Source of the DNA: Propionibacteriaceae bacterium
Lineage (GTDB): Bacteria > Actinomycetota > Actinomycetes > Propionibacteriales > Propionibacteriaceae
Reading direction: 5' to 3'
NCBI GenBank assembly: GCA_030528545.1
Contig: JAUMYR010000068.1
Coordinates: forward strand, 1 to 14,111
Length of the DNA stretch: 14,111 nt
Shown here: positions 13,649 to 14,111 of the stretch, piece after piece
Layout of the letters: each line of letters starts with the position of its first letter
Position numbering within the stretch: position 1 is the stretch's first letter
Notes under the pieces: model-generated
Seen by the model: only the letters and a program-made list of their open reading frames with translations
Told to the model about the DNA's origin: nothing
Databases searched by the model: none
Translations under genes and position numbers: made by a program

Positions 13649-14111
13649 TGTCCGCCCTCGCCCCACCCCCTCCCGGATCGCCGGAAGGGGCCCCACGGGG
13701 CCGGTTCTCGGCTCACCCTTCTTCGCGCTTGGGAGCGGAGTGCCTGGGCGCTGAAACGGGCCACCCGAAAAAGACAGCGCGGGAGGCTCGCCCCTGGGGA
13801 TGGTGGCTGGCTCTGGCGATCGCCTTGCTCGGGCACCTGTTGGCCCTCTACGTGCCCGGCAGCCCCGAGCCGAGCCGGCTGGAGATTCCCGGCCTGGACA
13901 AGGTGGTACATCTCGGGCTGTTCTTCGTCCCTGCCTACCTGGTCCGGCGCCTCATCCGTCCCACATGGCCGTTGCTACTGCTGCTGGTGCACGCACCGGT
14001 CAGTGAGGCGGTGCAGTGGGGCTTGGTCCCGCATCGCTCCGGCGATCTGGTGGACATGGTCGCCGACATCGCCGGTGTGGCTCTGGGCTGGTGGCTGGCC
14101 GATCGGGCAGA
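13648..14111 (+). CDS. VanZ-family membrane protein, partial (3' end outside window)
   Basis: An open frame from ATG 13648 runs to the window edge without a stop (154 codons plus two bases). After about 55 Pro/Gly/Arg-rich residues comes a transmembrane helix (WGWWLALAIALLGHLLALY). The VanZ core follows: PGLDKVVHLGLFFVPAYLV, a second helix PLLLLLVHAPVSEAVQ, then HRSGDLVDMVADIAGVALGWWLA. The LDK..H..LF, SE..Q and GD..D...D..G pattern is typical of VanZ-like proteins; VanZ itself gives low-level teicoplanin resistance, but most relatives have no known role. The ATG shares a base with the DeoR stop (TGATG) and has GGTGAGAG upstream, so coupling is likely. The long disordered N-terminus leaves some doubt about the start; TTG codons downstream are alternatives. 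Confidence 0.8.
   Translation, partial: MSALAPPPPGSPEGAPRGRFSAHPSSRLGAECLGAETGHPKKTAREARPWGWWLALAIALLGHLLALYVPGSPEPSRLEIPGLDKVVHLGLFFVPAYLVRRLIRPTWPLLLLLVHAPVSEAVQWGLVPHRSGDLVDMVADIAGVALGWWLADRA

Noticed and set aside
13099..13911. Minus-strand open frame of 270 codons opposite DeoR and VanZ genes
   Set aside because: It is a shadow of conserved DeoR and VanZ coding sequence, with Ser/Ala/Pro-rich translation and no recognisable motif.

Overview
The window is high-GC DNA with densely packed genes. It carries several actinobacterial hallmarks: a DUF3263 protein, an actinobacterial-type SAM methyltransferase, and a stand-alone groEL ending in GGMGGMDF under HrcA/CIRCE control. I infer an actinomycete, possibly a Propionibacteriaceae-like organism; the family-level call is a guess. 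I see no insertion sequence, phage gene, CRISPR array or rRNA.

Layout. 1-900: a small lipoprotein gene of unknown role. 897-969: tRNA-Thr(UGU) on the minus strand. 1036-1644: a SAM methyltransferase whose 3' end overlaps, tail to tail, a minus-strand operon of a Gfo/Idh/MocA oxidoreductase and type I mannose-6-phosphate isomerase (manA). 3908-5201: a DUF3263 gene and a family 2 glycosyltransferase, the latter preceded by a possible 11-codon leader ORF. 5233-5691: a minus-strand HExxH putative metallopeptidase. 5777-7606: groEL with two tandem CIRCE operators and a strong terminator.

7611-13648 looks like a sugar-phosphate region. A UhpT-like organophosphate antiporter and an inositol-monophosphatase-family phosphatase form a plus-strand operon. 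Its promoter has a LacI-type palindrome exactly between the -35 and -10 boxes. Facing it is a minus-strand operon of HAD phosphatase, MFS transporter and LacI-family repressor. A divergent DeoR-family regulator follows, then the start of a VanZ-family gene that runs off the window. Two transporter-plus-phosphatase modules thus converge on one LacI repressor, which I propose controls the UhpT-like operon.

A second theme is leaderless expression. Several genes have a -10-like hexamer ending 6-7 nt before the start codon and no Shine-Dalgarno. groEL, uhpT and manA instead have clear ribosome binding sites, and other downstream genes use ATGA, TGAATG or TGATG junctions that suggest translational coupling. 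All functions are read from sequence and remembered family motifs; no database search was run.
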